64,000 nucleotides of DNA from Halomarinibacterium sedimenti (GTDB lineage: Bacteria > Bacteroidota > Bacteroidia > Flavobacteriales > Flavobacteriaceae), in NCBI RefSeq assembly GCF_019312585.1, contig NZ_JAHWDP010000001.1:310001-374000 (forward strand), read 5' to 3'. A model generated the notes under the pieces. It saw only the letters and a list, made by a program, of their open reading frames with translations, was not told where the DNA came from and did no database searches. Positions 44,740 through 56,144 of the stretch are shown here, piece after piece; the first letter of the stretch is position 1; each line of letters starts with the position of its first letter. Made by a program: the position numbers and the translations under genes.

Positions 44740-45522
44740 TTACTCTTCCACTGGCTTTCCTATGCTAGAAATACCATCAACATCTTCAAAACCAATCGTA
44801 TCTCGATACGTTACATAGGTAGCTATATACGTAAAAAATAAGGTGGCAATCATTCCAATATAACAAGCAATAGCACCTAAAGATGCAATTATGGAAACTA
44901 CAATCCCAATCCCAGCAAAAGTTAGCCAGTTTTTATTTCCAAATTTAAAAGCTGCTTTTATAGTATCTGAAACACTAAGTTTATCATTAAAAATAAAAAT
45001 AGGGAACGCCCAATGCAAAGGAATCATCACATAGAAAATTGGTAAATAACATAATAAAGCGGCTAACAATGCTATACCTAAAGTTGCCAGAGACAGCATA
45101 AATAGCTTACTAAAATGTGTTTTTAAGAGGGTAAAATATCCGCCAATATCTTCGTTAGTCCCATAATCCATTCGTTTTAGATCTTTAAAGAAATGGCCAA
45201 AAATAGACATATTAACCATCTGCATTAAAAAAGAAAAAAGAAAAACTAAAATCACCCATCCTACAATCATCGCTATTGAATAATCCTCAAAAGCGGTGGG
45301 AGTGTAATAAGGATCTCCCGCATTTTGAATCATTTCTATATACATGGGAATTAACGGAATGTAAATTATGAGTATAAACGGAATGACAACCACTAAAGAA
45401 ATTAGTGTATGTGTCAATCCTTGCGTAAACGTTTTCTTATAGAGTTCAAAACTTTTACTTATTACATCCCCAAAGTCGGGCTGTGGCGATCTTTGAATCT
45501 TTTCAAAAATTGGGTGTTCCAT
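44740..45522 (-). CDS. Polytopic membrane protein of unknown function
   Basis: Membrane protein of 260 residues with six or so hydrophobic helices. It starts with a conserved soluble stretch, SPQPDFGDVISKSFELYKKTF, that I recall in proteins labelled (wrongly) as beta-carotene monooxygenases in flavobacterial genomes. No such enzyme motif is visible. It faces away from the miaB promoter and has its own terminator. Function unknown. Confidence 0.65.
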   Translation of the reverse strand: MEHPIFEKIQRSPQPDFGDVISKSFELYKKTFTQGLTHTLISLVVVIPFILIIYIPLIPMYIEMIQNAGDPYYTPTAFEDYSIAMIVGWVILVFLFSFLMQMVNMSIFGHFFKDLKRMDYGTNEDIGGYFTLLKTHFSKLFMLSLATLGIALLAALLCYLPIFYVMIPLHWAFPIFIFNDKLSVSDTIKAAFKFGNKNWLTFAGIGIVVSIIASLGAIACYIGMIATLFFTYIATYVTYRDTIGFEDVDGISSIGKPVEE

Positions 45523-45576
45523 GATTTCTTTGGTTTAGTTAATGAAAGGCTAAAGATACAAAAAGAAGTCTGCCAT

Positions 45577-45609
45577 TTTGACACTTTACACATGAAAATT
45601 GTATCTTTG
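45577..45609 (+). promoter_or_regulatory. Promoter of the miaB operon
   Basis: TTTG at 45577-45580 and TATCTTTG at 45602-45609, 21 bases apart, match the Bacteroidota promoter consensus. The start codon lies 72 bases beyond, so this mRNA has a leader. Confidence 0.7.
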
Positions 45610-45681
45610 CAAAGCCTTTTAAAGGCAGGCATATTATTTGACAAATAAACTAACTATCCGTTACAAAAACACGGAAAATTG

Positions 45682-47130
45682 ATGGAAGAGAAAATCATTG
45701 ACGAAAGTAAACAAGGCGAATCACTTGTGCTTGAAGGCAAAAGCAGCAATACTCGAAAGCTATATATTGAAAGCTACGGTTGCCAAATGAATTTTAGCGA
45801 TAGCGAAATTGTGGCTTCAATTCTTAATGACCAAGGCTACAATACAACGCAGGTACTTGAAGAAGCCGATTTGGTATTGGTAAATACATGCTCCATTAGA
45901 GACAAGGCAGAACAAACAGTTAGAAAACGTCTAGAAAAATACAATGCCGTAAAAAAAATCAACCCAAAAATGAAAGTAGGCGTTTTGGGTTGTATGGCAG
46001 AACGCTTAAAAAGTAAATTTCTCGAAGAAGAAAAAATCGTGGATATGGTCGTGGGGCCAGATGCCTATAAAGATTTACCCAACTTGCTTCAAGAAGTGGA
46101 AGAAGGACGCGATGCTGTGAATGTGATTCTTTCAAAAGATGAAACCTACGGAGATATTTCCCCTGTGCGATTGGGCGGAAATGGTGTTACAGCTTTTGTA
46201 AGCATTACCCGGGGTTGCGATAACATGTGCACCTTTTGTGTAGTGCCTTTTACTCGGGGTCGAGAACGTAGTCGAGATCCACTAAGTATTATTGAAGAGG
46301 TAAACGATTTAGCTAAAAAAGGCTACAAGGAAATTACGCTCTTAGGCCAAAACGTAGACAGTTATTTATGGTATGGTGGCGGACTCAAAAAAGACTTCAA
46401 AAATGCTACCGAAATGCAAAAAGCCACAGCAACCAACTTTGCACAGTTATTAGAAATGGTCGCTACAGCACAACCCAAGATGCGTATTCGGTTTTCTACG
46501 AGCAATCCGCAGGATATGACTGAGGATGTGCTGCACACCATGGCAAAATTTGAAAATATCTGTAATTATATTCACCTTCCGGTACAAAGTGGAAGCACGC
46601 GTATTTTAAAGGAGATGAATCGCCAACATACGCGCGAAGAGTATATGCAACTCATCGATAAAATTAGGGAGATTATACCAGACTGTGCCATTTCACAAGA
46701 TATGATTAGCGGTTTCCCTACTGAAACCGAAGAAGATCATCAAGACACACTTTCCCTTATGGAATATGTAAAATACGACTTTGGTTTTATGTTTATGTAT
46801 TCAGAAAGACCAGGAACCATGGCAGCTCGAAAATTGGAAGACGATATTCCCGAAGCTACAAAAAAGCGCCGACTGGCAGAGATTATAGATCTTCAGCAAA
46901 AACATAGTGGCTATCGCACAAAACAATTTGTAGGAAAAACGGTCGAAATTTTAATTGAAAAAGAAAGTAAAAAAAGTGATGCCGAGTGGAGTGGTCGAAC
47001 TCCGCAAAATACTGTGGCAGTCTTTGCCAAAAAACATTACAAAGTAGGTGATTTTGTTATGGTAAGAATAGACGATTGTACCAGCACCACTTTGTTGGGA
47101 GAAGCCGTTGGATATTCTGAAAATAATTAA
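45682..47130 (+). CDS. miaB: tRNA-2-methylthio-N6-dimethylallyladenosine synthase MiaB
   Basis: Radical-SAM methylthiotransferase of 482 residues that modifies A37 of tRNAs. Three N-terminal cluster cysteines lie in YGCQMN, NTCSIRD and LGCMAE. The radical-SAM motif CxxxCxxC is CDNMCTFC, followed by [11 protein letters not shown]. The TRAM domain is at the C-terminus. I begin at the ATG of MEEKIID (45682); an in-frame TTG just upstream is unlikely. First gene of a five-gene operon. Confidence 0.95.
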   Translation: MEEKIIDESKQGESLVLEGKSSNTRKLYIESYGCQMNFSDSEIVASILNDQGYNTTQVLEEADLVLVNTCSIRDKAEQTVRKRLEKYNAVKKINPKMKVGVLGCMAERLKSKFLEEEKIVDMVVGPDAYKDLPNLLQEVEEGRDAVNVILSKDETYGDISPVRLGGNGVTAFVSITRGCDNMCTFCVVPFTRGRERSRDPLSIIEEVNDLAKKGYKEITLLGQNVDSYLWYGGGLKKDFKNATEMQKATATNFAQLLEMVATAQPKMRIRFSTSNPQDMTEDVLHTMAKFENICNYIHLPVQSGSTRILKEMNRQHTREEYMQLIDKIREIIPDCAISQDMISGFPTETEEDHQDTLSLMEYVKYDFGFMFMYSERPGTMAARKLEDDIPEATKKRRLAEIIDLQQKHSGYRTKQFVGKTVEILIEKESKKSDAEWSGRTPQNTVAVFAKKHYKVGDFVMVRIDDCTSTTLLGEAVGYSENN

Positions 47131-47133
47131 GGT

Positions 47134-48423
47134 ATGGAAAGTATTCAAGCCGTAAAACAACGTTTTGAAATTATTGGGAATGACCCAAAATTGAACCGAG
47201 CTATTGAAAAAGCTATTCAAGTGGCCCCTACCGATATTTCGGTTTTAGTTACTGGTGAAAGCGGTGTGGGTAAAGAAAGCATTCCTAAAATTATTCATTC
47301 GCTTTCGCATAGAAAACACAATAAATATATTGCCGTAAACTGTGGTGCCATTCCTGAAGGTACTATCGATAGTGAACTTTTTGGTCATGAAAAAGGAGCC
47401 TTTACTGGAGCCACATCAACTCGTTCGGGTTATTTTGAAGTAGCCGATGGTGGCACTATTTTTCTTGATGAAGTAGGTGAGCTTCCACTTCCAACTCAAG
47501 TACGGTTATTACGTGTTTTGGAAAATGGAGAGTTTTTAAAAGTAGGTTCTTCACAAGCCCAAAAAACAGATGTACGTATCGTTGCCGCTACCAATGTTAA
47601 AATGGGCGATGCTATAGAAAAAGGAAAGTTTCGAGAAGATTTATATTATCGATTAAGTACTGTGGAGATTGGATTACCACCACTTCGAGACCGTGGCGAG
47701 GATATTCATTTATTGTTTCGAAAATTTGCTTCAGACTTTGCGCAGAAATACAAAATGCCCACCATTCGCTTGGCAGATGATGCCGTGAGTTTGTTACTTC
47801 AGTATAACTGGGGTGGAAATATTCGTCAGCTGCGAAATATCACCGAGCAGCTTTCCGTTTTAGAACAAAAAAGAGAAGTTTCTTATACTACCTTAAAACA
47901 ATATTTGCCAAGTGTTGGTAGTAATTTACCCGCAGTAATCAACAGAAAAAAGCCTGAAAGCGATTTCAGCAATGAGCGTGAAATTCTTTATAAAGTGTTG
48001 TTCGATATGCAACGCGACATCAATGACTTGAAAAAGTTAACGATGGAATTGATGAATTCTGGAAGTACAGCCAAAGTCAAAGAACAAAATGCCACTTTAA
48101 TCAATAAAATTTATGCAGATGATGATAATCGGGAAGCACAGTTAGCTGCTTTTGTTGATGAAGAGGAAACACCAGAGGCACATGATGTAGAAGTAATGAA
48201 TGTTTCCCAGGCTTACGATACAAATAAAGGCGTTAAAAATGGCGACAAATATCATTTTGCCGAAGAAATTGAAGAAGAAGAAAGCCTTTCCATTCAGGAT
48301 AAAGAATTAGAACTTATTAAAAAATCCCTCGAAAAATACGATGGCAAGCGCAAAGAAGCCGCTGCCGAGTTAGGAATAAGCGAACGTACTTTATACCGAA
48401 AGATTAAACAATATAATTTGTAG
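47134..48423 (+). CDS. Sigma-54-interacting transcriptional regulator without receiver domain
   Basis: AAA+ activator of 429 residues. Walker A GESGVGKES is at 41-49 and the sigma-54 contact motif GAFTGA at 88-93. Further AAA+ elements and a C-terminal Fis-type helix-turn-helix (KRKEAAAELGISERTLYRKIKQ) complete the domain set. There is no N-terminal receiver, PAS or GAF domain, so its activity must be regulated otherwise. An acidic linker of about 100 residues (around 300-390) sits before the HTH. It starts three bases after miaB and 18 bases before lptE, a linkage common in Flavobacteriia as I recall. Confidence 0.92.
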   Translation: MESIQAVKQRFEIIGNDPKLNRAIEKAIQVAPTDISVLVTGESGVGKESIPKIIHSLSHRKHNKYIAVNCGAIPEGTIDSELFGHEKGAFTGATSTRSGYFEVADGGTIFLDEVGELPLPTQVRLLRVLENGEFLKVGSSQAQKTDVRIVAATNVKMGDAIEKGKFREDLYYRLSTVEIGLPPLRDRGEDIHLLFRKFASDFAQKYKMPTIRLADDAVSLLLQYNWGGNIRQLRNITEQLSVLEQKREVSYTTLKQYLPSVGSNLPAVINRKKPESDFSNEREILYKVLFDMQRDINDLKKLTMELMNSGSTAKVKEQNATLINKIYADDDNREAQLAAFVDEEETPEAHDVEVMNVSQAYDTNKGVKNGDKYHFAEEIEEEESLSIQDKELELIKKSLEKYDGKRKEAAAELGISERTLYRKIKQYNL

Positions 48424-48441
48424 ATTGCCAGTTCAAAATAG

Positions 48442-48954
48442 ATGAAACGTTTTCAATATTTTATTTTTCTTTTTTTAATCGCTGCCCTTTTTCAAGGTTG
48501 TGGCGCATATTCCTTTACAGGAGCCGATATTGATTATACATCTACTAAAACATTTCAGGTAAACAATTTTGCGAACAATGCGCCTATCGTAGAGCCTACA
48601 GTTGCCAGAAATTTCACCATAGAATTACAAGATTTATTGCTAAATCAAACCAGTTTGGATCTAGTCAATAATAATGGTGATTTATTGTACGAAGGCGAAA
48701 TTGTACAATATTATATTTCACCTATTACAGCCACTTCGCAAAGTACGGCAGCACAAAACCGTTTAACGGTTGCCGTTAACGTTCGGTTTTTTAATACAAA
48801 AGATGCTACCAAAGATTTTGAGGAACGGTTTTCATTTTACTATGATTATAGCGGAAGCACACAGCTAATTGGCTCTGCCCTTGATGATGCCTTGGCTATT
48901 ATTTTCGAAAGAATAACTCAGGATATTTTTAATAAATCATTGGCAAACTGGTAG
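48442..48954 (+). CDS. lptE: LPS-assembly lipoprotein LptE-like
   Basis: Lipoprotein of 170 residues (lipobox FQGC, C20) that matches the Bacteroidota LptE type: short beta-strands starting GAYSFTGADIDYTSTKTFQV and ending in an amphipathic helix (AIIFERITQDIFNKS). LptE plugs the LptD barrel that inserts LPS into the outer membrane. Sequence conservation with E. coli LptE is low, so identification rests on the family pattern and operon position. One base separates it from the next gene. Confidence 0.82.
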   Translation: MKRFQYFIFLFLIAALFQGCGAYSFTGADIDYTSTKTFQVNNFANNAPIVEPTVARNFTIELQDLLLNQTSLDLVNNNGDLLYEGEIVQYYISPITATSQSTAAQNRLTVAVNVRFFNTKDATKDFEERFSFYYDYSGSTQLIGSALDDALAIIFERITQDIFNKSLANW

Positions 48955-48955
48955 T

Positions 48956-49813
48956 ATGAATACGGGAAAGTACATATCATTACTAGCAAAGCCACAAAAC
49001 ATTTCAAAAGAGGACCTTTCAAGTTTAGGTACGATCATTTCAAAATACCCTTATTTCCAGAGTGCCCGTGCGCTTCAGTTAAAGGGGCTGAAGAATGAGA
49101 ATAGCTTTTTGTACAATGATGCTTTAAAAAAGACAGCTGCTTACACGACAGATCGTGACGTGTTGTTTGATTATATTACTTCAGAAGCATTTATTCAGAA
49201 TGAAATTTCGGAACATATTTTACAACATTCTGAAGCCATTCAGGCTATGGAAGTGGTTTCTGAAAATGTTTCAGAACAGGTAAGTCTTGAAATTGATAGG
49301 CAACTAAAAGCCGAAATTAAAAAGGCCGAAGCCATTTTAAGTCCGAAACTTTTTGAGCGAAAAGAAGAGGAAAAGGAAGTTGAAAAAATGATTAATGAAC
49401 CGCTCACTTTCACGAAGGAAGAAACTCATTCGTTTACCGAATGGCTTAAACTTACCAAGGCAACGCCCATTGATAGAAGTGATGAAGAAGCAATTGCAAA
49501 AGAAAGCAGTTCAACCAATGATGTGGAACGCAAATTTGAGCTAATAGAAAAGTTCATTCAGGAAAAAAAGAAGCCTTCGGCAAGTTTAAAATCAAAGTCC
49601 GATCGTACTACAGAAGAAAATATAAACCTCGCCGAGCCTTTTACAAAAACTTCGGAAAGCTTGATGACAGAGACTTTAGCTAAGGTTTACTTGCAGCAAA
49701 AAAACTATACAAAGGCAATTCAGGCCTATAAAATTTTAATTTTGAAAAATCCCGAAAAAAGTGGTTTCTTTGCAGACCAAATTCGGGCAATACAAAAATT
49801 GATAAAAGAATAA
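48956..49813 (+). CDS. Hypothetical protein with C-terminal TPR
   Basis: Protein of 285 residues without a signal peptide. It contains a conserved N-terminal motif (LSSLGTIISKYPYFQSARALQLKGL), a long charged middle, and a single TPR-like pair near the end (ETLAKVYLQQKNYTKAIQAYKILI). It is a Bacteroidota-specific hypothetical located between lptE and secG in many genomes as I recall. No enzymatic motif is seen. The TPR suggests protein binding. Confidence 0.7.
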   Translation: MNTGKYISLLAKPQNISKEDLSSLGTIISKYPYFQSARALQLKGLKNENSFLYNDALKKTAAYTTDRDVLFDYITSEAFIQNEISEHILQHSEAIQAMEVVSENVSEQVSLEIDRQLKAEIKKAEAILSPKLFERKEEEKEVEKMINEPLTFTKEETHSFTEWLKLTKATPIDRSDEEAIAKESSSTNDVERKFELIEKFIQEKKKPSASLKSKSDRTTEENINLAEPFTKTSESLMTETLAKVYLQQKNYTKAIQAYKILILKNPEKSGFFADQIRAIQKLIKE

Positions 49814-49815
49814 CA

Positions 49816-50157
49816 ATGAGTACGTTTTCAATATTTTTAATCTTGATTATTTTCGTCGCCTTTTTATTGGTGGTAGTAGTAATGGTTCAAAACCCAAAAG
49901 GAGGAGGACTTTCTTCTGCCTTTGGTGGTGGCGGGACGCAACAATTGGGTGGTGTTAAAAAAACATCCGACTTCCTTGACAAAAGTACTTGGACATTAGC
50001 CGCTATCTTATTGGCGCTAATTCTACTTTCAAATATGTCTTTATTTGATGGTAGCAATACGGATAGTTTTTTACAGGACCAAGTTGAGAGTGTTACATTA
50101 CCAAGTACAGACACTCCCCCAGCAACTGACAATACTACGGGCGATACACCAGAATAA
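49816..50157 (+). CDS. secG: Preprotein translocase subunit SecG
   Basis: Membrane subunit of the SecYEG export channel, 113 residues. Two hydrophobic helices (about 4-22 and 54-72) flank the conserved cytoplasmic loop VQNPKGGGLSSAFGGGGTQQLGG. A Thr/Asp-rich tail of about 30 residues follows, as is common in this phylum. It is the last gene of the miaB operon, two bases after the TPR gene, and is followed by a strong terminator. Confidence 0.95.
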   Translation: MSTFSIFLILIIFVAFLLVVVVMVQNPKGGGLSSAFGGGGTQQLGGVKKTSDFLDKSTWTLAAILLALILLSNMSLFDGSNTDSFLQDQVESVTLPSTDTPPATDNTTGDTPE

Positions 50158-50183
50158 TAGTCATTCAAAAGAAAAAATTTAGA

Positions 50184-50214
50184 TGCCAACTTGTGACAAG
50201 TTGGCATTTTTTTT
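50184..50214 (+). terminator. Terminator of the miaB-secG operon
   Basis: Perfect ten-pair stem TGCCAACTTG/CAAGTTGGCA with a three-base loop and an eight-base T-run. It separates this operon from groES. Confidence 0.93.
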
Positions 50215-50303
50215 ACACAATTCCAGCCAAATTACGGATGGCATAATTTCTGCCTAATTGAAGCAGATTAAAGAATAATTAACAATTAAAAAATATAATA
50301 AAA

Positions 50304-50579
50304 ATGGCTTTAAAAATTCAACCACTTTCAGACCGCGTTTTGGTCGAGCCGCAAGAGGCAGAAACTAAAACCGCTTCTGGGATTTACATTCCAGATTCAG
50401 CAAAAGAAAAACCACAACAAGGTAAAGTTGTGGCTGTAGGTAAAGGGAAAAAAGATCACGATATGACTGTAAAAGTTGGTGATACTGTCCTTTACGGAAA
50501 GTATGCTGGAAACGAGTTAAAATTGGATGGAAAAGATTACCTCATTATGCGTGAGGATGACATCTTAGCTATTATTTAA
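50304..50579 (+). CDS. groES: Co-chaperonin GroES
   Basis: Co-chaperonin of 91 residues that caps GroEL. It shows the family start [15 protein letters not shown], the mobile loop [25 protein letters not shown], and the end [13 protein letters not shown]. The groEL gene follows after 54 bases. I see no CIRCE inverted repeat upstream, so heat-shock control must be of another type. Confidence 0.97.
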   Translation: MALKIQPLSDRVLVEPQEAETKTASGIYIPDSAKEKPQQGKVVAVGKGKKDHDMTVKVGDTVLYGKYAGNELKLDGKDYLIMREDDILAII

Positions 50580-50600
50580 TAACCCCATAATTTATTCTAA

Positions 50601-52265
<1,665 letters not shown>

Positions 52266-52293
52266 ACCGAAATCCGGCTAGCCCATAATAAAT

Positions 52294-52325
52294 TAAAACC
52301 CTTGATTCATCTCAAGGGTTTTTTA
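52294..52325 (+). terminator. Terminator of groESL
   Basis: AAACCCTTGA pairs with TCAAGGGTTT around a short loop, then a T-run. It stands about 30 bases after the groEL stop. Confidence 0.9.
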
Positions 52326-52424
52326 TTTGATTTAAGTTAGGAATGAGATAAAAAAACAAATACCACCTTTTAAGGGGTGGTAGCTTTTTAAGAAAAGGTT
52401 TATACGAAATAAACCTAAGTTACA

Positions 52425-52520
52425 TTACTTCTTTTTTGAAGCTGGTGTAGTCTTCTTTGCAGGAGCTTTCGCAGGTGCTTTTTTAGCAGAAGGCTTACCA
52501 CTTGACTTTGATGTTGCCAT
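52425..52520 (-). CDS. 31-residue lysine/alanine/proline-rich basic peptide
   Basis: A complete small frame of 31 codons, too short for most gene callers. The peptide starts MATSKSSGKPSAKKAP and ends in KKK. It has twelve lysines and no acidic or hydrophobic residue beyond the initiator, and resembles the tail of histone-H1-like (Hc1) proteins. The frame is very regular and lies in the clear gap between two terminators, which supports a real gene. A DNA- or RNA-binding role is suggested only by its charge. Confidence 0.62.
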   Translation of the reverse strand: MATSKSSGKPSAKKAPAKAPAKKTTPASKKK

Positions 52521-52612
52521 AGCGATCTTGTATTTAAATTACTATCTAAAGTTAGCTAGAAATCTTTTTTATTGATTTTTTATAGAAGAAGTAATTAACC
52601 AAGATATGAACA

Positions 52613-52646
52613 AAAAAAACGCCCTAATGAAGAACATTGGGCGTTA
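52613..52646 (-). terminator. Terminator of the metal-module operon
   Basis: AACGCCCTAATG pairs with CATTGGGCGTT and is followed on the minus strand by a T-run of eight. It ends transcription coming from the HMA-protein gene. Confidence 0.9.
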
Positions 52647-52672
52647 CAATTTTCTTTAGTTATATTAAAAAT

Positions 52673-53041
52673 TTAGTTTTCACTACCATCTTTTCCGTGA
52701 GCATTAACCACTTTAGGATTACGGTATTTGCAACAATCGTCTATACCATTATAAACTTCGTCAGTTGCTTTAAAATCATGGGTATCATGTCCCACTGCTG
52801 CAATATTCTTCTGAATAGTTTCTAAATTGGTTTTCCCATCATTATAAAATAGAGTTAATACATGGGTTTCGATGTTCCAATTGGCAGATTTCACACCTTT
52901 GGTTTTTAGCGCAGCTTTTTCAATACGCATTTTACACATCATACAAACCCCATCTACTTCGAGTGTTGCCGTTGCATTTTTATCTTGAGCTTGCATCAAG
53001 CCTCCAACAATTAACATGATTATTACAAGTATTTTTTTCAT
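52673..53041 (-). CDS. Secreted heavy-metal-associated (HMA) domain protein
   Basis: Exported protein of 122 residues with a signal peptide (about 1-19) and one HMA domain. The metal motif is C33-M-M-C36 (GVCMMCKMRIEKA), with a downstream His (HDTHDF) and a C-terminal CCKYR that may add ligands. Likely a periplasmic copper or similar metal carrier. It follows the TonB-dependent receptor gene by 18 bases, so the two are probably co-expressed. Confidence 0.87.
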   Translation of the reverse strand: MKKILVIIMLIVGGLMQAQDKNATATLEVDGVCMMCKMRIEKAALKTKGVKSANWNIETHVLTLFYNDGKTNLETIQKNIAAVGHDTHDFKATDEVYNGIDDCCKYRNPKVVNAHGKDGSEN

Positions 53042-53059
53042 TTTTATTGAATTTATAAA

Positions 53060-55321
53060 TTAATCTATTTTATATCGTAATCCAGCGTAATACGTACTAC
53101 CAAAAATTGGACCATAGACAAAAGTGGTATCAAAATAGGTCGAAAATGGGTTTTCAGCATTAACTACCGGATTACTCTGTCTAACGTTGGTAATATTTTC
53201 TCCTCCCAAATATAATTCAAATTTTGGTGAGAACACCTTAGTGATTTGTGCATTTAGGGTAGCCACAGTAGGTGAACGTTCTTCCAACTGAAATGCCTCA
53301 GGACTTGATGCTGTAGAAGGAAATCGTTGGGTGTCTAACCAGTTAAAGGTAGTATCAAACTTCCATTGTGAGCCAGCCTCTGTAAGTTGAGTTTCATAAC
53401 TTGCATTGGCAAAAATTCTATTTTTTGGCGTTAATGGTTTTTCCAATCTTCCTGAAATATAATCAGTTTGGATATCATAATATTTATAGGCCAAACGAAT
53501 ATCAAAATGTAAAAATGGATTGTAGTTGAATTCAGTTTGAAAAGAATTTGCATAACTCTCTCCCCTTAAATTATAAAATCGAACATTTTGAGGATTCTCC
53601 CAATCAACCACCACTTGATTGATAAAATCGGTACGATAAAAATCGAAAGTTACGTCTGCTTTCTTTCCAAAGAGATTAAACCCTTGTAAATAGGAAATTC
53701 CATAATTCCACGCTTTTTCAGGGTCTAAGCCGTAAATTTTTCCATCCTTATCTAAAATATTAATATTCCTACTAGTAGAGAATAATTGCTGATTCTCTGT
53801 AAAAATATTTGCACTTCTTCTTCCGCTTCCGACCGAAAAACGTACTGCAGATTTTTCCCAAGGGGTGTATTTAACATGCAAACGCGGTGTTACAAAAAAG
53901 CCTAGCACATTGCTATTATCTACACGCACTCCCGCTGTTAAATTAAGCTTATCGAGATTGTCATAATTATACTCAAAAAATGCTCCTACCGAGTTTTCTT
54001 TTCTTCCATAAGTTGTTTCATTTACAACTTCTTCGTAGGAATCATAAGTAAAACTTACTCCTGTCTTAATTTTATGTCGAGAATCACTAATAATTGAATT
54101 GTACAAAGCGTTTCCATAAAAACTAGTATGTATAATGTCATACATATTTAACCCAAAAAATGAATCTTGATCATGACGTCCAAAAGCTGTTTGTACCCCA
54201 ATACTTTGATAGGGAATCTCAGGATTTACCCATCCCAATTTTGCAGCTACATCTATTCTTTGTGTTTGAATCTCGCTCTCCCAAAGTTGCTGTAAATCCT
54301 CTCCTCCACCGTGATCTCCACCATCATCTCCATTGTGATCTAAATGGATTTGACCTGACTGATTTTCATCCTCCATATACCGGAAGTTAATAAAACTCAC
54401 GATTCCTTTTTCAGGGTTGGTGTATTGCCAACGGTTCATAACATTGATTTGCTTTCCTAAGGGCATATCTAGAAAATTGTCATCGTTTTTATCGTGATGT
54501 CCATCACGAAGATTTCCGTGTAGATAAAACCCTGTATCCCACTTCTCACTCACTTTCGTGTTAATATGAGTATTGAGTTCTTTTCTTCCGTTATTCGCCG
54601 CATACAGATTCTGATAAAAAGAAAAGTCGGTACTTGGTTTTTGTAGTTCGGCATTAATTTGTCCCGTGATACTTTCATATCCATTCACCACACTTCCTGC
54701 ACCCTTTGTAATTTGAATACTCTCTACCCAAGTTCCTGGAATAAAACTTAACCCATAACTCTGTGCAGCACCACGTATGGCTGGAATATTTTCGGTTGCG
54801 ATTAAAATATACGGACTTTTTAATCCTAACATTTGAATTTGTCTCGCTCCCGAAATAGCATCGGCGAAGTTGACATCAATGGACGGATTGGTTTCAAAGC
54901 TTTCTGAAAGATTACAACAAGCCGCTTTAAGCAACTCAGCACTACTTATATTAATTACATTTTGTGAAGAAATATAAGATCTTGCTGAAGCTTTTCTTCG
55001 TGCTGAAACCGTTACTTCTTCCAAATTACTAGTCGCATTTAACTTATGTATAATGCGTTTATTTTCAGAAACTTGAATCGTATCGGTTTGATATCCCACA
55101 TAACTTATCACTAAGTTTTTGTAAGATGCATCATAAGGAATTGTAAAGTTTCCTTCAAAATCGGTTACTGTTCCCACCGATGTATCTAACCAATACACAT
55201 TGGCGCCACCTAAACCTTTGGGTTCTTGAGTAGCATTGGCATCTTCAATTCGACCTTCCAATTGTTCCTGTGAAAACAATGAAAGTGGTAGTAAAAATAT
55301 AAATAAGATATACTTTTTCAT
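53060..55321 (-). CDS. TonB-dependent receptor, probable metal/copper type
   Basis: Outer-membrane receptor of 753 residues starting at the Met of MKKYILF, one base after the preceding gene stop. A signal peptide is followed by a carboxypeptidase-regulatory-like domain (about 25-100), the plug domain with AACCNLSESFETNP near residue 137, and a 22-strand barrel ending in YAGLRYKID. A loop near residues 325-345 is rich in His, Asp and Gly (DHNGDDGGDHGGG) and could bind metal. Context with two HMA proteins supports metal import, but the ligand is unproven. Confidence 0.87.
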   Translation of the reverse strand: MKKYILFIFLLPLSLFSQEQLEGRIEDANATQEPKGLGGANVYWLDTSVGTVTDFEGNFTIPYDASYKNLVISYVGYQTDTIQVSENKRIIHKLNATSNLEEVTVSARRKASARSYISSQNVINISSAELLKAACCNLSESFETNPSIDVNFADAISGARQIQMLGLKSPYILIATENIPAIRGAAQSYGLSFIPGTWVESIQITKGAGSVVNGYESITGQINAELQKPSTDFSFYQNLYAANNGRKELNTHINTKVSEKWDTGFYLHGNLRDGHHDKNDDNFLDMPLGKQINVMNRWQYTNPEKGIVSFINFRYMEDENQSGQIHLDHNGDDGGDHGGGEDLQQLWESEIQTQRIDVAAKLGWVNPEIPYQSIGVQTAFGRHDQDSFFGLNMYDIIHTSFYGNALYNSIISDSRHKIKTGVSFTYDSYEEVVNETTYGRKENSVGAFFEYNYDNLDKLNLTAGVRVDNSNVLGFFVTPRLHVKYTPWEKSAVRFSVGSGRRSANIFTENQQLFSTSRNINILDKDGKIYGLDPEKAWNYGISYLQGFNLFGKKADVTFDFYRTDFINQVVVDWENPQNVRFYNLRGESYANSFQTEFNYNPFLHFDIRLAYKYYDIQTDYISGRLEKPLTPKNRIFANASYETQLTEAGSQWKFDTTFNWLDTQRFPSTASSPEAFQLEERSPTVATLNAQITKVFSPKFELYLGGENITNVRQSNPVVNAENPFSTYFDTTFVYGPIFGSTYYAGLRYKID

Positions 55322-55322
55322 A

Positions 55323-56048
55323 TTATACAAGATTTAAGAGCATTAGTACCGCCATGACAATCATAATGGCATTTTCAATAAACGTAGCTTCGGTCAGGGG
55401 CAATTTTAACGCCGTTCCTAAACAAGCGCATTGAATGGCTTTTTTATTTAATAACGTTCTCGTTACTCCAATGGTTGTAATTCCTAGGATTACCAAAGTA
55501 ATAATTAGTGCGGCTGTAATTTCAACACGCATTAAAAACATAAGTCCTAAGGCTAATTCAATAAAAGGATAGACCCATCCGTAGGCAGGAATAATCTTTG
55601 CCAACGGGTCGTACATGCTAAAGGATTCTGGAAATCCTTTTAAATCCAGTAACTTAAAGAAGCTAAAAACGATATAGAAAAGCCCCATAAAATCGAGCAT
55701 CGCTTCGGTAGTATTCCACGCTTTATAATGGAGTAAAATTGCTGAAGCAATTAGATACCCAAATATTAAAAATAAAGGTTGTAATTGCTGAAATTTTGTC
55801 TTTGGAACTTCCATAGTTTCAGAAGAAGCAAAGACATTTTTAGGCTTTTGTTGGGTGATTGTATATTTATTGGGTAATGCTTTTTGAAGCACTTCCAAAG
55901 GAATGTGATGTTCCATAGAAAGAGAGGCTTCTCCTTTGCCCAAATTAACTTCTACCGAAGTAATCCCTTCGACAGCCGTTAACTTTTCTTCTACAGATTT
56001 TTTACATCCCTCACAGGTCATTCCTGTGACTTGATATGTATGATTCAT
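55323..56048 (-). CDS. HMA domain fused to a MauE/DoxX-like membrane domain
   Basis: Protein of 241 residues. The first about 65 residues are an HMA domain with C12-x-x-C15 (GMTCEGCKKSV). After a linker come five membrane helices of the MauE/DoxX-like type, ending with a conserved cysteine pair in CACLG. The fusion suggests metal capture coupled to a membrane thiol/redox step. The TonB-dependent receptor gene starts one base downstream, so the pair is tightly linked. Confidence 0.85.
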   Translation of the reverse strand: MNHTYQVTGMTCEGCKKSVEEKLTAVEGITSVEVNLGKGEASLSMEHHIPLEVLQKALPNKYTITQQKPKNVFASSETMEVPKTKFQQLQPLFLIFGYLIASAILLHYKAWNTTEAMLDFMGLFYIVFSFFKLLDLKGFPESFSMYDPLAKIIPAYGWVYPFIELALGLMFLMRVEITAALIITLVILGITTIGVTRTLLNKKAIQCACLGTALKLPLTEATFIENAIMIVMAVLMLLNLV

Positions 56049-56144
56049 GATTTTTTTATTAAGGTTTAACTAAAGAACATATGTTGTTTAAAAGTGCCTC
56101 GCTATTGGCGTGACATTTAAACAAAACGAGTTATACCTTAAAAA

